Part shown: positions 1 through 7,694 of the stretch, one piece after another
Position numbering within the stretch: the first letter of the stretch is position 1
How the letters are laid out: the number at the start of each line of letters is the position of its first letter
The notes under the pieces: generated by a model
Told to the model about the DNA's origin: nothing
Seen by the model: only the letters and a program-made list of their open reading frames with translations
The model's database searches: none
Assembly (NCBI RefSeq): GCF_023734775.1
Contig: NZ_AP025732.1
Coordinates: 6,632,501 to 6,696,500, forward strand
DNA: 64,000 bases
Source of the DNA: Nostoc cf. commune SO-36
Lineage (GTDB): Bacteria > Cyanobacteriota > Cyanobacteriia > Cyanobacteriales > Nostocaceae
Direction: 5' to 3'
Program-made: the position numbers and the translations under genes

Positions 1-2
1 TC

Positions 3-509
3 GTGGATTGTACATCTTTAGAAATTGATAAAGTACAAGCAATTCTACAGCGTTGGGGTATTGAAGAGTTTGGCATTTACGAACATTTCAGCAGTGAACA
101 TGAAACTACAAATTATTTGACCACGACGGCTTCTGCTACTACCATTCCTAATAAAAGCGGGATGATGACCAAGTATGCTATTAATTATTTTAATCACATA
201 GATAATGCTGAAGCGGCAATTAACGATATGCGTGCCGCAGATTTTCCAGTAAGCCAGATTTCCTTAATTAGTAAAGACTTTCCTCAACTATTTGGCTCAA
301 CAGATGTTACTTTAAGTGACCGCTTTGACGCTATGAGGCTAGGAATAGCAGATGATTGGGTACGCTTTTACAACGAGCAAATTGAGCAAGGCAATTACAT
401 ACTTATCGTTAGTGGCACAGACAATGATCTTGAGCAGGCTAGCTTGATTCTGAGCAAGTATGGTGTTCAAGAGTGCCAAATTTATGACCCGATGTTAATT
501 CGTTCTTAA
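3..509 (+). CDS. General-stress-protein-17M-like domain protein, 5' end probably outside window
   Basis: The frame is open from the first bases of the window, and the first usable start is a GTG at base 3, so the real start probably lies upstream. The 168 residues contain a repeated motif. An N-terminal copy (VQAILQRWGIEEFGIYE) is echoed at the C terminus (ASLILSKYGVQECQIYD), and a central segment (INYFNHIDNAEAAINDMRA, then FPVSQISLISKD) fits the YflT/GSP17M-type stress domain, which predicts how a flavour-1 alpha/beta fold alternates with short helices. There is no signal peptide or membrane segment, so it is probably cytoplasmic. Biochemical function is unknown. The family assignment is by pattern only. 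Confidence 0.6.
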   Translation: MDCTSLEIDKVQAILQRWGIEEFGIYEHFSSEHETTNYLTTTASATTIPNKSGMMTKYAINYFNHIDNAEAAINDMRAADFPVSQISLISKDFPQLFGSTDVTLSDRFDAMRLGIADDWVRFYNEQIEQGNYILIVSGTDNDLEQASLILSKYGVQECQIYDPMLIRS

Positions 510-519
510 AAGCTGGTGC

Positions 520-690
520 TTGTGTTGATGCTGCACTGCGATCGCTAATATAAACTTCTACAATCTCACGGGTGTATGCGTCAATTGCAAGTTACACCCA
601 CTGGTTTTTGCTTTATGGCAAACTTATTCGAGGATATATTTTAATGCGATCGCCACAATTGGCAATTTGCACCCAATTCATGTTGTTCAC
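520..690 (-). pseudogene. IS1-type transposase remnant
   Basis: Read on the minus strand, this stretch gives a broken peptide containing SKNQWV, a stop, then LAIDAYTREIVEVYISDRSAAS. This pattern resembles the catalytic-core stretch of cyanobacterial IS1-family transposases (QWVWLA-D--TREIV-VY-GDRS). There are at least two in-frame stops and no start or ends of an insertion sequence, so only a fragment remains. The assignment rests on memory of the family motif and not on a search. The remaining bases up to 980 are AT-rich, with an imperfect hairpin (AAAGCTCT/AGAGCTTT near 811-843) and no credible gene. Confidence 0.42.
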
Positions 691-981
691 ACGCAATTTA
701 CGTGTTCTAAATAACAAATTAGCTTAATATCCTGTTGTTTCTTTAGATAGACGATAAAACTAATTAGCAAAGTTAAATTTTAATTACGCACTACCTCATG
801 CTTAAACTTTCAAAGCTCTTAAAAATATTTTTTTGAGAGCTTTATTAAAATTAAAAGCAAGTAGATTGGGATAGTGGAATTATTGTTTAAGTATCTTGCC
901 AATACTTGAAAAAGGAATGAAAAGCGATACTTCAGATAAGAATGTCTCTTAGCTGCTTATGATGGCATTGTCATTCCCTCC

Positions 982-1157
982 AAAGTGATGGGAGCATCCC
1001 AATTTTGCTTAAATCTTTTCCCTCACCCCCAGCCCCTCTCCCAAAGATGGGAGAGGGGAGACATAATTCTAGTTCCCCTTCTCCCAAAGATGGGAGAAGG
1101 GGTTAGGGGATGAGGGCGATCAAAGTTTTTGCACATTTGGGATGCTCCTAAAGTGAT
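982..1157. mobile_element. MITE-like element with 8-bp target duplication
   Basis: The element spans 990-1149. Its ends are inverted repeats, GGGAGCATCCCAA on the left and TTGGGATGCTCCT on the right. Directly outside each end is the same octamer, AAAGTGAT (982-989 and 1150-1157), which is what a target-site duplication looks like. The interior holds two copies of a CTCCCAAAGATGGGAG hairpin and no coding capacity. A second element with the same ends lies at 33945-34148. Confidence 0.75.
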
Positions 1158-1243
1158 AGGTGTTAACGTATCACAAAATCTTTAATGTCTCGAAAAATGC
1201 AACAACAAATAGTTGCAGTCTTAAAATGTTTTAGGAGTATTGT

Positions 1244-1393
1244 ATGCAGAAATCAAACAACCAAAAAGAATATTTCCTTAAGTATCTTTCCCTAGCGCCC
1301 GTTCTTGCTGTTCTTTCGGTATCAGTTGCCTTTTCTACCTGGGCGGTTTTTAATTACTTTATCCCAGACCTTCTCTTCCATCCTATGCCATAA
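1244..1393 (+). CDS. psaJ: Photosystem I subunit IX, PsaJ (orphan copy)
   Basis: This 49-codon gene encodes MQKSNNQKEYFLKYLSLAPV, followed by one membrane helix (about residues 18-39) and the C terminus NYFIPDLLFHPMP. The closing F-PDLLFHP(L/M)P motif, the length of 40-50 residues and the single helix are the PsaJ signature. PsaJ sits at the periphery of photosystem I next to PsaF and helps stabilise it and its bound chlorophyll and carotenoid. An AGGAG ribosome-binding site (1233-1237) lies six bases before the ATG, and a strong hairpin follows the stop. No psaF is adjacent, although psaF-psaJ is the usual operon, so this is probably an additional, separately regulated paralogue (inference). 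Confidence 0.85.
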   Translation: MQKSNNQKEYFLKYLSLAPVLAVLSVSVAFSTWAVFNYFIPDLLFHPMP

Positions 1394-1408
1394 GCTATAA
1401 GTCAGCCC

Positions 1409-1436
1409 GCCATAGGTTCAAACCTATGGCATTTTT
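1409..1436 (+). terminator. Rho-independent terminator after psaJ
   Basis: GCCATAGGTT (1409-1418) and AACCTATGGC (1421-1430) are perfectly complementary and are followed by ATTTTTAG. The hairpin begins 15 bases after the psaJ stop, so the gene appears to be a monocistronic unit. Confidence 0.7.
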
Positions 1437-1537
1437 AGAGTTACCAAATAGCATATATATTGTCATATAATGCTTTTGCAAGCGTATTTGCCTAATTAGA
1501 CATCTCTAGAAATTAAATATACATTATCCAGAACCCT

Positions 1538-1568
1538 TGTAGAGACGTAGCAATGCTACGTCTCTACA
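1538..1568. repeat. Perfect palindromic hairpin in a gene-free gap
   Basis: TGTAGAGACGTAGCA (1538-1552) is mirrored by TGCTACGTCTCTACA (1554-1568) around one base. A related hairpin with arms GTAGAGACGC/GCGTCTCTAC lies near 11775-11803, so this is a dispersed repeat type. The rest of the gap 1437-1960 is AT-rich, with no gene seen. Confidence 0.6.
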
Positions 1569-1960
1569 TTCATTTTTGGACTTTTTGCTATATTTATGTA
1601 TTTATACTAGATAATTAGTATAAAACTATCTATTTTCCTGAGATAGTGTTTAGCGTAGGCATTGCTCCCAATTCTAAATAACTCTACCTTTAGATGGTTG
1701 CTTAATCGATTAAAAAGAAATTAGTTTACGTCTATAGCGGTAGTCTTTAACTGTCTAATTAAACAGTTTTTTCTGAAAAAGGTTACTGTATATTCAGGGT
1801 TTAGTCAGCAAAATGTTACGTTGATTTACAATTACCTTGCTTATTTTTAAGTCAGCTTGATTTTAAGTTTCTTGACTTTTTGGTTCATTATTCAAGCATT
1901 CTGATGCAAAATAATGTTTTTATTTCGTAATAATTACCATTAGCGATCGCTACATTTATA

Positions 1961-3283
1961 ATGTTGTACCGAAAGCCAATAAACAAGTTGCAAAAATTCA
2001 TCCAAAAACAGAGTTATTTACATATAGGGGTTTTCCTAGCAACTCTGTTGAGCATCATATTGTTCAGTTGGGTAGCACTCTCACAACAACCAGTTACCCT
2101 AAATCTGTTAATGACTGCCCCTGATGCCGAACCTTGGAGGCAGGGTTTAATTAGAGACTTCGAGGCTGAGAACCCAGGTATTCGCATTAACCTAGTTGAA
2201 GGGCCGAATGCCACAAATTTGCTCGAAGACCTATACACCTCATCTTTTATCTTGGGTGAATCCCCTTATGACCTGATTAATATGGATGTGATCTGGACAT
2301 CCAAGTTTGCTGCTGCTGGATGGTTGCTACCTTTAGGCGATCGCATTTCTAAACAGGAGTTGGCAGCATTTTCATCCCAGGATGTAGAAGGGGGACGTTA
2401 CCAAGACAAACTGTACCGCATTCCAGTGCGTTCCGATGTAGGAATGCTCTACTACCGAGAAGATTTAATCAAACAAGCAGGATTGCAACCGCCAGAAACC
2501 TTTGATGATTTGATGCGAATTTCCCAAGTTTTGCAAAAGAAAAAGCAGGTGAATTGGGGCTATGTTTGGCAGGGTCGCCAATATGAAGGACTTGTGGCGA
2601 TGTTTGCGGAAGTCCTCAAAGGCTTTGGTGGTTTCTGGGTTAATCCTGACACCCTCGAAGTTGGACTAGATCGACCAGAAACATTACGAGCCATTGAATT
2701 TCTGCGTAGTACGGTTAAGGAAGGCGTTTCTCCTCCTGGAGTCACGACGTACCAGGAAGAAGATACCCGGCGCTTGTTTCAAAATGGTCAAGTAGCGTTT
2801 TTACGCAGTTGGCCTTATGCGTGGCCTTTAGCCCAGGCAGAAAATTCGCCAATCCGGGGCAAAATAGCGATTAAACCAATGGTTCACGCTCCTGGGCAGA
2901 CGGGAGCGGCTTGTTTAGGGGGCTGGGGTTTAGGGATTGCTAAATCTTCTAAACATCCCGAAGAAGCTTGGAAAGCAATTCAGTATTTTACCAGCCGGGA
3001 AGCACAACGCCGATTTATTTTGACCGCAGGCTATGTACCAAGTCGCCGGGATTTGTTTACAGACCCAGAGATTGTTGCTAAATACCCCCACTATCCGCAA
3101 TTATTGGAAGTCGTGGACAATGCAGTTTTACGTCCGCCCATCGCCCAATATGCTCAGACATCAGATATTTTACAGCGTTATCTTAGCGCCGCGTTATCTG
3201 GTCGGATGAATTCGGAACCAGCAATGCAAGCTGCTGCGGCGGAAACGCGGCGACTGCTGGGAGCGGGGGGCAGGGGGAGTTAG
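1961..3283 (+). CDS. Sugar-type ABC transporter substrate-binding protein
   Basis: This 440-residue family-1 extracellular solute-binding protein would deliver a sugar or related solute to a CUT1-type importer. Residues 20-42 form a hydrophobic signal or anchor segment; no lipobox cysteine is visible. The mature part begins PVTLNLLMTAPDAEPW and includes the typical interior motifs, such as FEAENPGI-I-LVEG and the late GGWGLGIAKSSKHPEEAWKAIQYF, which is characteristic of MalE-like proteins. The downstream genes encode two permeases and an ATPase of the same importer class, so it heads a transporter cluster. The substrate cannot be read from sequence. The final residues (GAGGRGS) are low complexity and abut the minisatellite. 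Confidence 0.88.
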   Translation: MLYRKPINKLQKFIQKQSYLHIGVFLATLLSIILFSWVALSQQPVTLNLLMTAPDAEPWRQGLIRDFEAENPGIRINLVEGPNATNLLEDLYTSSFILGESPYDLINMDVIWTSKFAAAGWLLPLGDRISKQELAAFSSQDVEGGRYQDKLYRIPVRSDVGMLYYREDLIKQAGLQPPETFDDLMRISQVLQKKKQVNWGYVWQGRQYEGLVAMFAEVLKGFGGFWVNPDTLEVGLDRPETLRAIEFLRSTVKEGVSPPGVTTYQEEDTRRLFQNGQVAFLRSWPYAWPLAQAENSPIRGKIAIKPMVHAPGQTGAACLGGWGLGIAKSSKHPEEAWKAIQYFTSREAQRRFILTAGYVPSRRDLFTDPEIVAKYPHYPQLLEVVDNAVLRPPIAQYAQTSDILQRYLSAALSGRMNSEPAMQAAAAETRRLLGAGGRGS

Positions 3284-3328
3284 AAGTTAAAGCATTGGCT
3301 TAAAGACTTGTTCATCCACCTCGAATAC

Positions 3329-3580
3329 TCATTAACGGAGTTCAAAGACTCATTAACGGAGTTCAAAGGCTCATTAACGGAGTTCAAAGGCTCATTAACG
3401 GAGTTCAAAGGCTCATTAACGGAGTTCAAAGGCTCATTAACGGAGTTCAAAGGCTCATTAACGGAGTTCAAAGACTCATTAACGGAGTTCAAAGGCTCAT
3501 TAACGGAGTTCAAAGACTCATTAACGGAGTTCAAAGACTCATTAACGGAGTTCAAAGGCTCATTAACAGGGTTAAAAATC
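3329..3580. repeat. 21-bp minisatellite, 11 full units plus one degenerate
   Basis: Eleven head-to-tail copies of a 21-bp unit (TCATTAACGGAGTTCAAAG followed by GC or AC) run from 3329 to 3559, and a degenerate twelfth ends at 3580. The only variation is G/A at the penultimate base. Because 21 is a multiple of three, frames on both strands stay open (LTEFKGS repeats on the plus strand, NSVNEPL on the minus). I regard these as by-products rather than genes. The array lies between the binding-protein and permease genes of one transporter. Confidence 0.95.
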
Positions 3581-3610
3581 CCCAATGCCCAATTCTCAAT
3601 GCCCAATAAT

Positions 3611-3677
3611 CAATGACAAATGACAAATGACAAATGACAAATGACAAATAACAAATGACAAATGACAAATGACAAAT
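3611..3677. repeat. STRR heptanucleotide array (ATGACAA)
   Basis: About nine near-perfect tandem copies of ATGACAA make up this stretch. Short tandemly repeated repetitive (STRR) heptamers of this kind are typical of heterocystous cyanobacteria. The ATG of the downstream permease (3669) is itself part of the array, so repeat expansion may have created or shifted the translation start. Confidence 0.9.
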
Positions 3678-4581
3678 TTAAATACACTCAGAAGTCGAGA
3701 ACAACAGACAGCATGGATTTTATTAACACCAGCATTGCTGCTGCTGTTGTTTGTATTTGCCTACCCGATTTTACGAGCATTTTGGTTAAGCGTATTTACT
3801 AGAAATCTGGGAACAGAATTACAACCTGTATTCTCTGGTTTGGACAATTATGTGCGGATGGCGGGAGATGGCCGTTTCTGGCAGAGTTTGTGGGCGACGA
3901 CCGTGTTCACAACAGCATCCGTAATCTCAGAACTATTCCTAGGACTGGGAGTTGCCCTAGTTCTCAATCAGGCGTTTTTTGGGCGGGGCATAGTGCGTAC
4001 AACCGCCATTATCCCTTGGGCTTTGCCTACATCTTTGATTGGTCTGGCGTGGGCTTGGATTTTTAACGACCAGTTTGGGGTTGTGAATGATATTCTGCGG
4101 CGGTTGGGGCTGATTGAGACTGGCATTAATTGGTTAGGAGATCCAACGCTGGCGATGATAGCAGTGGTTTTTTGCTGATGTTTGGAAAACAACGCCATTT
4201 ATCAGCATCTTGTTGCTAGCTGGGTTGCAGTCGATATCACAAGACCTTTATGAGGCTTACTCAGTCGATGGGGCAACTGCTTGGCAAAGCTTCCGCAATA
4301 TTACCCTGCCATTGCTGCTGCCGCAAATCTTAATTGCGGTGCTATTTCGGTTTGCTCAAGCTTTCGGGATCTTCGACTTGATTGCTGTGATGACTGGGGG
4401 TGGCCCTGGTGGCGCTACAGAAGTGGTGTCATTGTATATTTATTCTACGGTGATGCGCTACTTAGATTTTGGTTATGGAGCAGCCCTGGTAGTGGTGACA
4501 TTTTTAATATTAATTGCTGCGGTAGCGATCGCTAGTTTCTTACTGAACAAATACCGTGCCAAAACATCAGGAACCATTTAA
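3669..4581 (+). pseudogene. Sugar ABC permease (MalF type), frameshifted in a T6 run
   Basis: The first frame (3669-4178) covers the N-terminal membrane helices (TPALLLLLFVFAYPILRAFW and following), then stops just after AMIAVVF. The second frame carries on from the same point with ADVWKTTPFISILLLAG and includes the canonical permease EAA loop (EAYSVDGATAWQSF-NITLPLLLPQ). Removing one T from the six-T run at 4168-4173 joins them into a 303-residue protein of the usual length for CUT1 permeases. The loop binds the ATPase at 6597. Either this is a real pseudogene, which would disable the importer, or the run is a sequencing error or slippage site. The cluster partners are intact. Confidence 0.85.
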
Positions 4582-4659
4582 GAAGTAGGGGGCAGGAGGC
4601 AGGGAGCTAGGGTGTTAACTTTGTACCTTGATATTTCAGACAAAATTGCAATAACAAGT

Positions 4660-4980
4660 TATCAAACAGAATTCAGGAGTCAGGAGCCAGAATGGGCTAA
4701 ACGCCCCGCTACCGCTAACAGAATGAATTCTGCGCGACTGGCGGATAGCGCAGCGTAAAGCCTGCGGCATGGCTTCGCTTAGAGCGAGTACTCGATAGCG
4801 CAGCGTTAGCGAGTATTTTCGAGTCGCGTCTGAATAAATGGGTTTAAGACCCCCACCAAATTGAAAATTTGGTGGTCTACAATGAGTGGCGGGTCTGAAT
4901 CCCCCACTCATTGATTCTGACTCCTGTTAGCGGTAGCGGGGCGTTTAGCCCATTCTGGCTTCTGAATTCTTCTTCAATAA
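4660..4980. repeat. GAATTCAGGAGTCAG-type inverted-repeat element
   Basis: The outer ends read ATCAAACAGAATTCAGGAGT and, inverted, CTTCTGAATTCTTCTTCAAT. A 36-bp perfect inverted repeat lies inside: left arm 4688-4723 starting GCCAGAATGGGC, right arm 4924-4959 ending GCCCATTCTGGC. Five relatives occur at 15012, 21312, 25352, 33423 (half) and 33793. There is no open gene inside, so it is a non-autonomous dispersed element. It fills most of the gap between the transporter permease and the antitoxin gene. Confidence 0.8.
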
Positions 4981-5137
4981 CGGTCTTCTTTCTGCTAGCA
5001 ACAGCACATTAGTAAGAATAGGAGAAAAACTCAAAAGGCTTCGCAGTCTATCCCAGTGTGCTAGTTAAAGTAGGCTCCTACCCTTCAAACTATAATCAGA
5101 GGTAATATAGGGATACTCTTGAGAAGTGAGATGTCGT

Positions 5138-5359
5138 ATGACTACTCGGATAGAAGTTGAATTGGCTATCAAACAATTACCAGAGAATGAAGTTCGTAAT
5201 CTGGCAAAGTGGCTTCAAGAATATCTTGATGAGATGTGGGATAGGCAGATTGAAATGGACTTAGCATCAGGAAAATTAGATCGTCTCATTGCTCAAGCAG
5301 AAGAGGACATTGCAGCAAACAACGTGAGGGATCTGGATGAAGTCCTTTACGACGACTGA
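5138..5359 (+). CDS. Small antitoxin-like protein
   Basis: The ATG at 5138 gives a 73-residue, acidic, helix-rich protein (MTTRIEVELAIKQLPENEVR, then LAKWLQEYLDEMWDRQIE). It ends LDRLIAQAEEDIAANNVRDL followed by DEVLYDD. It looks like the antitoxins that cyanobacteria encode just before RelE/HigB-type toxins. The overlapping downstream frame begins exactly as such a toxin does but stops after 12 codons, so this antitoxin is probably an orphan. An upstream in-frame GTG at 5126 is a less likely start. Confidence 0.6.
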   Translation: MTTRIEVELAIKQLPENEVRNLAKWLQEYLDEMWDRQIEMDLASGKLDRLIAQAEEDIAANNVRDLDEVLYDD

Positions 5360-5375
5360 TTTTTGGAAAGCGTAG
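5337..5375 (+). pseudogene. 12-codon stub of a RelE/HigB-like toxin
   Basis: An ATG inside the end of the antitoxin gene opens a frame reading MKSFTTTDFWKA and then a TAG (5373-5375). MKSFTT-DFWKAY is how many cyanobacterial RelE/HigB-type toxins start, and a short overlap with the antitoxin gene is their normal arrangement. Nothing toxin-like follows the stop. The toxin appears to have been lost, leaving only its N terminus. Family recognition is from memory. Confidence 0.55.
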
Positions 5376-5644
5376 CGATAGGTAGATCGAAGATTAGCAG
5401 CTATCTCGAAAAACAGACAGCATTGCCAGTTAACCAAAGCTAACAGCACTACAAAGAAGATTTTTAACTGCTTTCAAAAAGAAAAATCGTATTTTCCACA
5501 TCGAATGAGGACACAGAATTTGCATGAACTTTTTTGGGCGATTTTCCCACAAAGTCAACACCTTAGCAGGGGCAGGGGAAGAAAGAGTTTTTACATTTGT
5601 GCATACATAGACCATTACATAATCAATCGGACATGATATAACTC

Positions 5645-6526
5645 ATGAGTTCTCGACAAGCAGTTCCAACGACTCCAAAACCAAAAGGGGAAAGCAAGTT
5701 TTCTTTTAAAAAAATCTTGCTGCCCATAATAGTTGTATTAATAGTGCTATTCAGCTTATCCCCAGCTTTATGGCAATTGCTGACCTCGTTTAAGGTGAAT
5801 GAGGATATTGCCGCCGTTCCTACTGTCTATTTCCCCACACGATTCACTTTCAATCACTACATTGAGTTATTTACTCGTCGTCCATTTTGGCGCTACATCT
5901 TCAACAGTGCCTTTGTGTCGATTACTTCCACAGCTGTATCTTTAGCGATCGGCGCACCTGCGGCTTATGCCCTCGCACGGTTACGCCCTTGGGGTGAAAA
6001 AGCTATCCTCGCTAGCGTTCTAATTGTTACCTTATTTCCTGGAATTCTCTTGTTCTTAGGATTGTTAGAAATTATCCAAGCGCTTAAACTCGGCAACAAT
6101 TATCTGGCGCTGATTATACCCTATACTGCGATCAATTTGCCGCTAACAATTTTAGTACTTAGAAGCTTTTTTCAACAATTGCCAAAAGATTTGGAAGATT
6201 CTGCTAGAGTCGATGGCTACAACACTTTTCAACTACTGTGGCAAATCGTGCTACCTATGACCCTTCCCGCCTTGGTGACTACTGGAATCCTCACCTTTAT
6301 TTTTGCTTGGAACGAGTTTATTTTCGCTCTCACGTTTATGACGCGTGAAGAGTTGAAGACAATTCCCGTTGCTGCGGCTCAATTGGGTGGTGCGACAATA
6401 TATGAAATTCCCTACGGCCCGATCGCTGCTGCTACTGTCGTGGGCACGTTACCCTTGATTTTACTAGTTTTGTTTTTCCAACGCCGGATTGTCCAAGGTC
6501 TTACGGCTGGTGCTGTCAAGGGATAA
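5645..6526 (+). CDS. Sugar ABC permease (MalG type)
   Basis: This 293-residue permease of a CUT1 importer has about six membrane helices, starting with ILLPIIVVLIVLFSLSPALW. The cytoplasmic EAA-type loop EDSARVDGYNTFQLLWQIVL, followed by PMTLPAL, contacts the ATPase. It would pair with the MalF-type permease at 3669 to form the channel. A 1.1-kb block of repeats and the antitoxin gene separates the two. Only 70 bp separates it from the downstream ATPase gene, so those two probably form one transcript. Confidence 0.92.
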   Translation: MSSRQAVPTTPKPKGESKFSFKKILLPIIVVLIVLFSLSPALWQLLTSFKVNEDIAAVPTVYFPTRFTFNHYIELFTRRPFWRYIFNSAFVSITSTAVSLAIGAPAAYALARLRPWGEKAILASVLIVTLFPGILLFLGLLEIIQALKLGNNYLALIIPYTAINLPLTILVLRSFFQQLPKDLEDSARVDGYNTFQLLWQIVLPMTLPALVTTGILTFIFAWNEFIFALTFMTREELKTIPVAAAQLGGATIYEIPYGPIAAATVVGTLPLILLVLFFQRRIVQGLTAGAVKG

Positions 6527-6556
6527 GGGGAAGCAGAGGGGAGAATAATAATTTCT

Positions 6557-6596
6557 GACAAATGACCAATGACCAATGACAAATGACAAATGAAAA
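6557..6596. repeat. STRR heptanucleotide array upstream of the ATPase gene
   Basis: Five or so ATGACAA/ATGACCA heptamers fill the spacer between the permease stop and the ATPase start and reach the ATG at 6597. No ribosome-binding motif is visible here because the repeat occupies its place. Confidence 0.8.
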
Positions 6597-7694
6597 ATGG
6601 CTAAACTTGAACTCACAAACTTAAACAAAACCTACAATCCTAAAGTCGTCCCCGTCAAAGACGTTAGTTTAACTGTAGATAACCATGAGTTTCTCACTTT
6701 ACTTGGCCCTTCTGGCTGTGGCAAATCTACCGTACTGCGAATGATTGCGGGTCTTGAAGAACCTACTCGCGGTCAAATCAAAATTGGGGAAGTGGATGTT
6801 ACCTATAAACGAGCAAGCGATCGCAACATTGCAATGGTATTTCAAAGCTATGCACTCTATCCTCACATGACGGTGTACGAAAACCTCGCTTCTGGACTGA
6901 AGCTGAAAAAAGTACCACCGACAGAAATTAAACAGCGAGTGGCAGAAGTGGCAGAAGTTTTAGGATTAGCAGAGTTAATGAACCGTAAGCCTGGCCAAAT
7001 GTCTGGAGGTCAACGGCAACGGGTTGCTGTTGGTCGTGCTTTGGTGCGTAATGCCGATGTCTACCTGTTGGATGAACCTTTAAGTAACCTGGATGCATTA
7101 TTGCGGGAAAGAGTCCGAGCCGATATCAAGCAAATTTTTGCAGCCCAAAAAGTGCCAGTTGTCTACGTCACCCACGACCAAACCGAAGCGATGACGCTCT
7201 CTACGAAAGTTGCATTGCTCAACGATGGTTATGTTCAGCAACTTGATCCACCTGATCGCATTTATAACCATCCAGCTAATCTATTTGTGGCTGGATTTGT
7301 TGGTAGTCCGCAAATGAATTTACTAACTTTACCTTGTAAGGGACAATATGCGATCGCGGGTAACTTCCAAGTACTTCTCCCAGATATACCAACAGTACCA
7401 CCGCAGATTGTTTTGGGAATCCGCCCAGAAGATGTCCGCATTGCTCAACCAGGTGATATCCAAACTATTCAAGGGCGAGTGTTTTTAGTAGAAAACTTGG
7501 GTATGCACCATTTGGTCAGTGTCAAAATTGAGGGTTCACAAACCGGAGCGATTACGGTACGTGCTTTGTTGCCAACAGACCAAAATTGGAATGGCGAGGA
7601 TATTACATTAGCATTACCCCCTGAAGATATTCACTGGTTTGATGTTCAATCTGGCCATGCTCTTGTTAAAAGACAAACGAATTCGGATTTTTAG
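6597..7694 (+). CDS. Sugar ABC transporter ATPase (MalK/UgpC type)
   Basis: This 365-residue nucleotide-binding subunit energises the importer. Walker A is GPSGCGKST (37-45), the Q-loop is near Q83, the signature motif MSGGQR spans 135-140, and Walker B VYLLDEP has its catalytic glutamate at residue 160. The H-loop VTHDQTEAM follows. Residues from about 235 form the C-terminal TOBE region typical of MalK-type subunits. The gene ends four bases inside the convergent dehydrogenase gene. It is intact, unlike the first permease of the cluster. Confidence 0.93.
   Translation: MAKLELTNLNKTYNPKVVPVKDVSLTVDNHEFLTLLGPSGCGKSTVLRMIAGLEEPTRGQIKIGEVDVTYKRASDRNIAMVFQSYALYPHMTVYENLASGLKLKKVPPTEIKQRVAEVAEVLGLAELMNRKPGQMSGGQRQRVAVGRALVRNADVYLLDEPLSNLDALLRERVRADIKQIFAAQKVPVVYVTHDQTEAMTLSTKVALLNDGYVQQLDPPDRIYNHPANLFVAGFVGSPQMNLLTLPCKGQYAIAGNFQVLLPDIPTVPPQIVLGIRPEDVRIAQPGDIQTIQGRVFLVENLGMHHLVSVKIEGSQTGAITVRALLPTDQNWNGEDITLALPPEDIHWFDVQSGHALVKRQTNSDF

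Noticed and set aside
811..843. AAAGCTCT/AGAGCTTT hairpin as a terminator
   Set aside because: It is AT-rich, with a long loop and no gene ending near it.
3280..3616. Open frames on both strands across the 21-bp array (LTEFKGS and NSVNEPL repeats)
   Set aside because: The open frames follow from a stop-free repeat whose period is a multiple of three; there is no start context or non-repeat domain.
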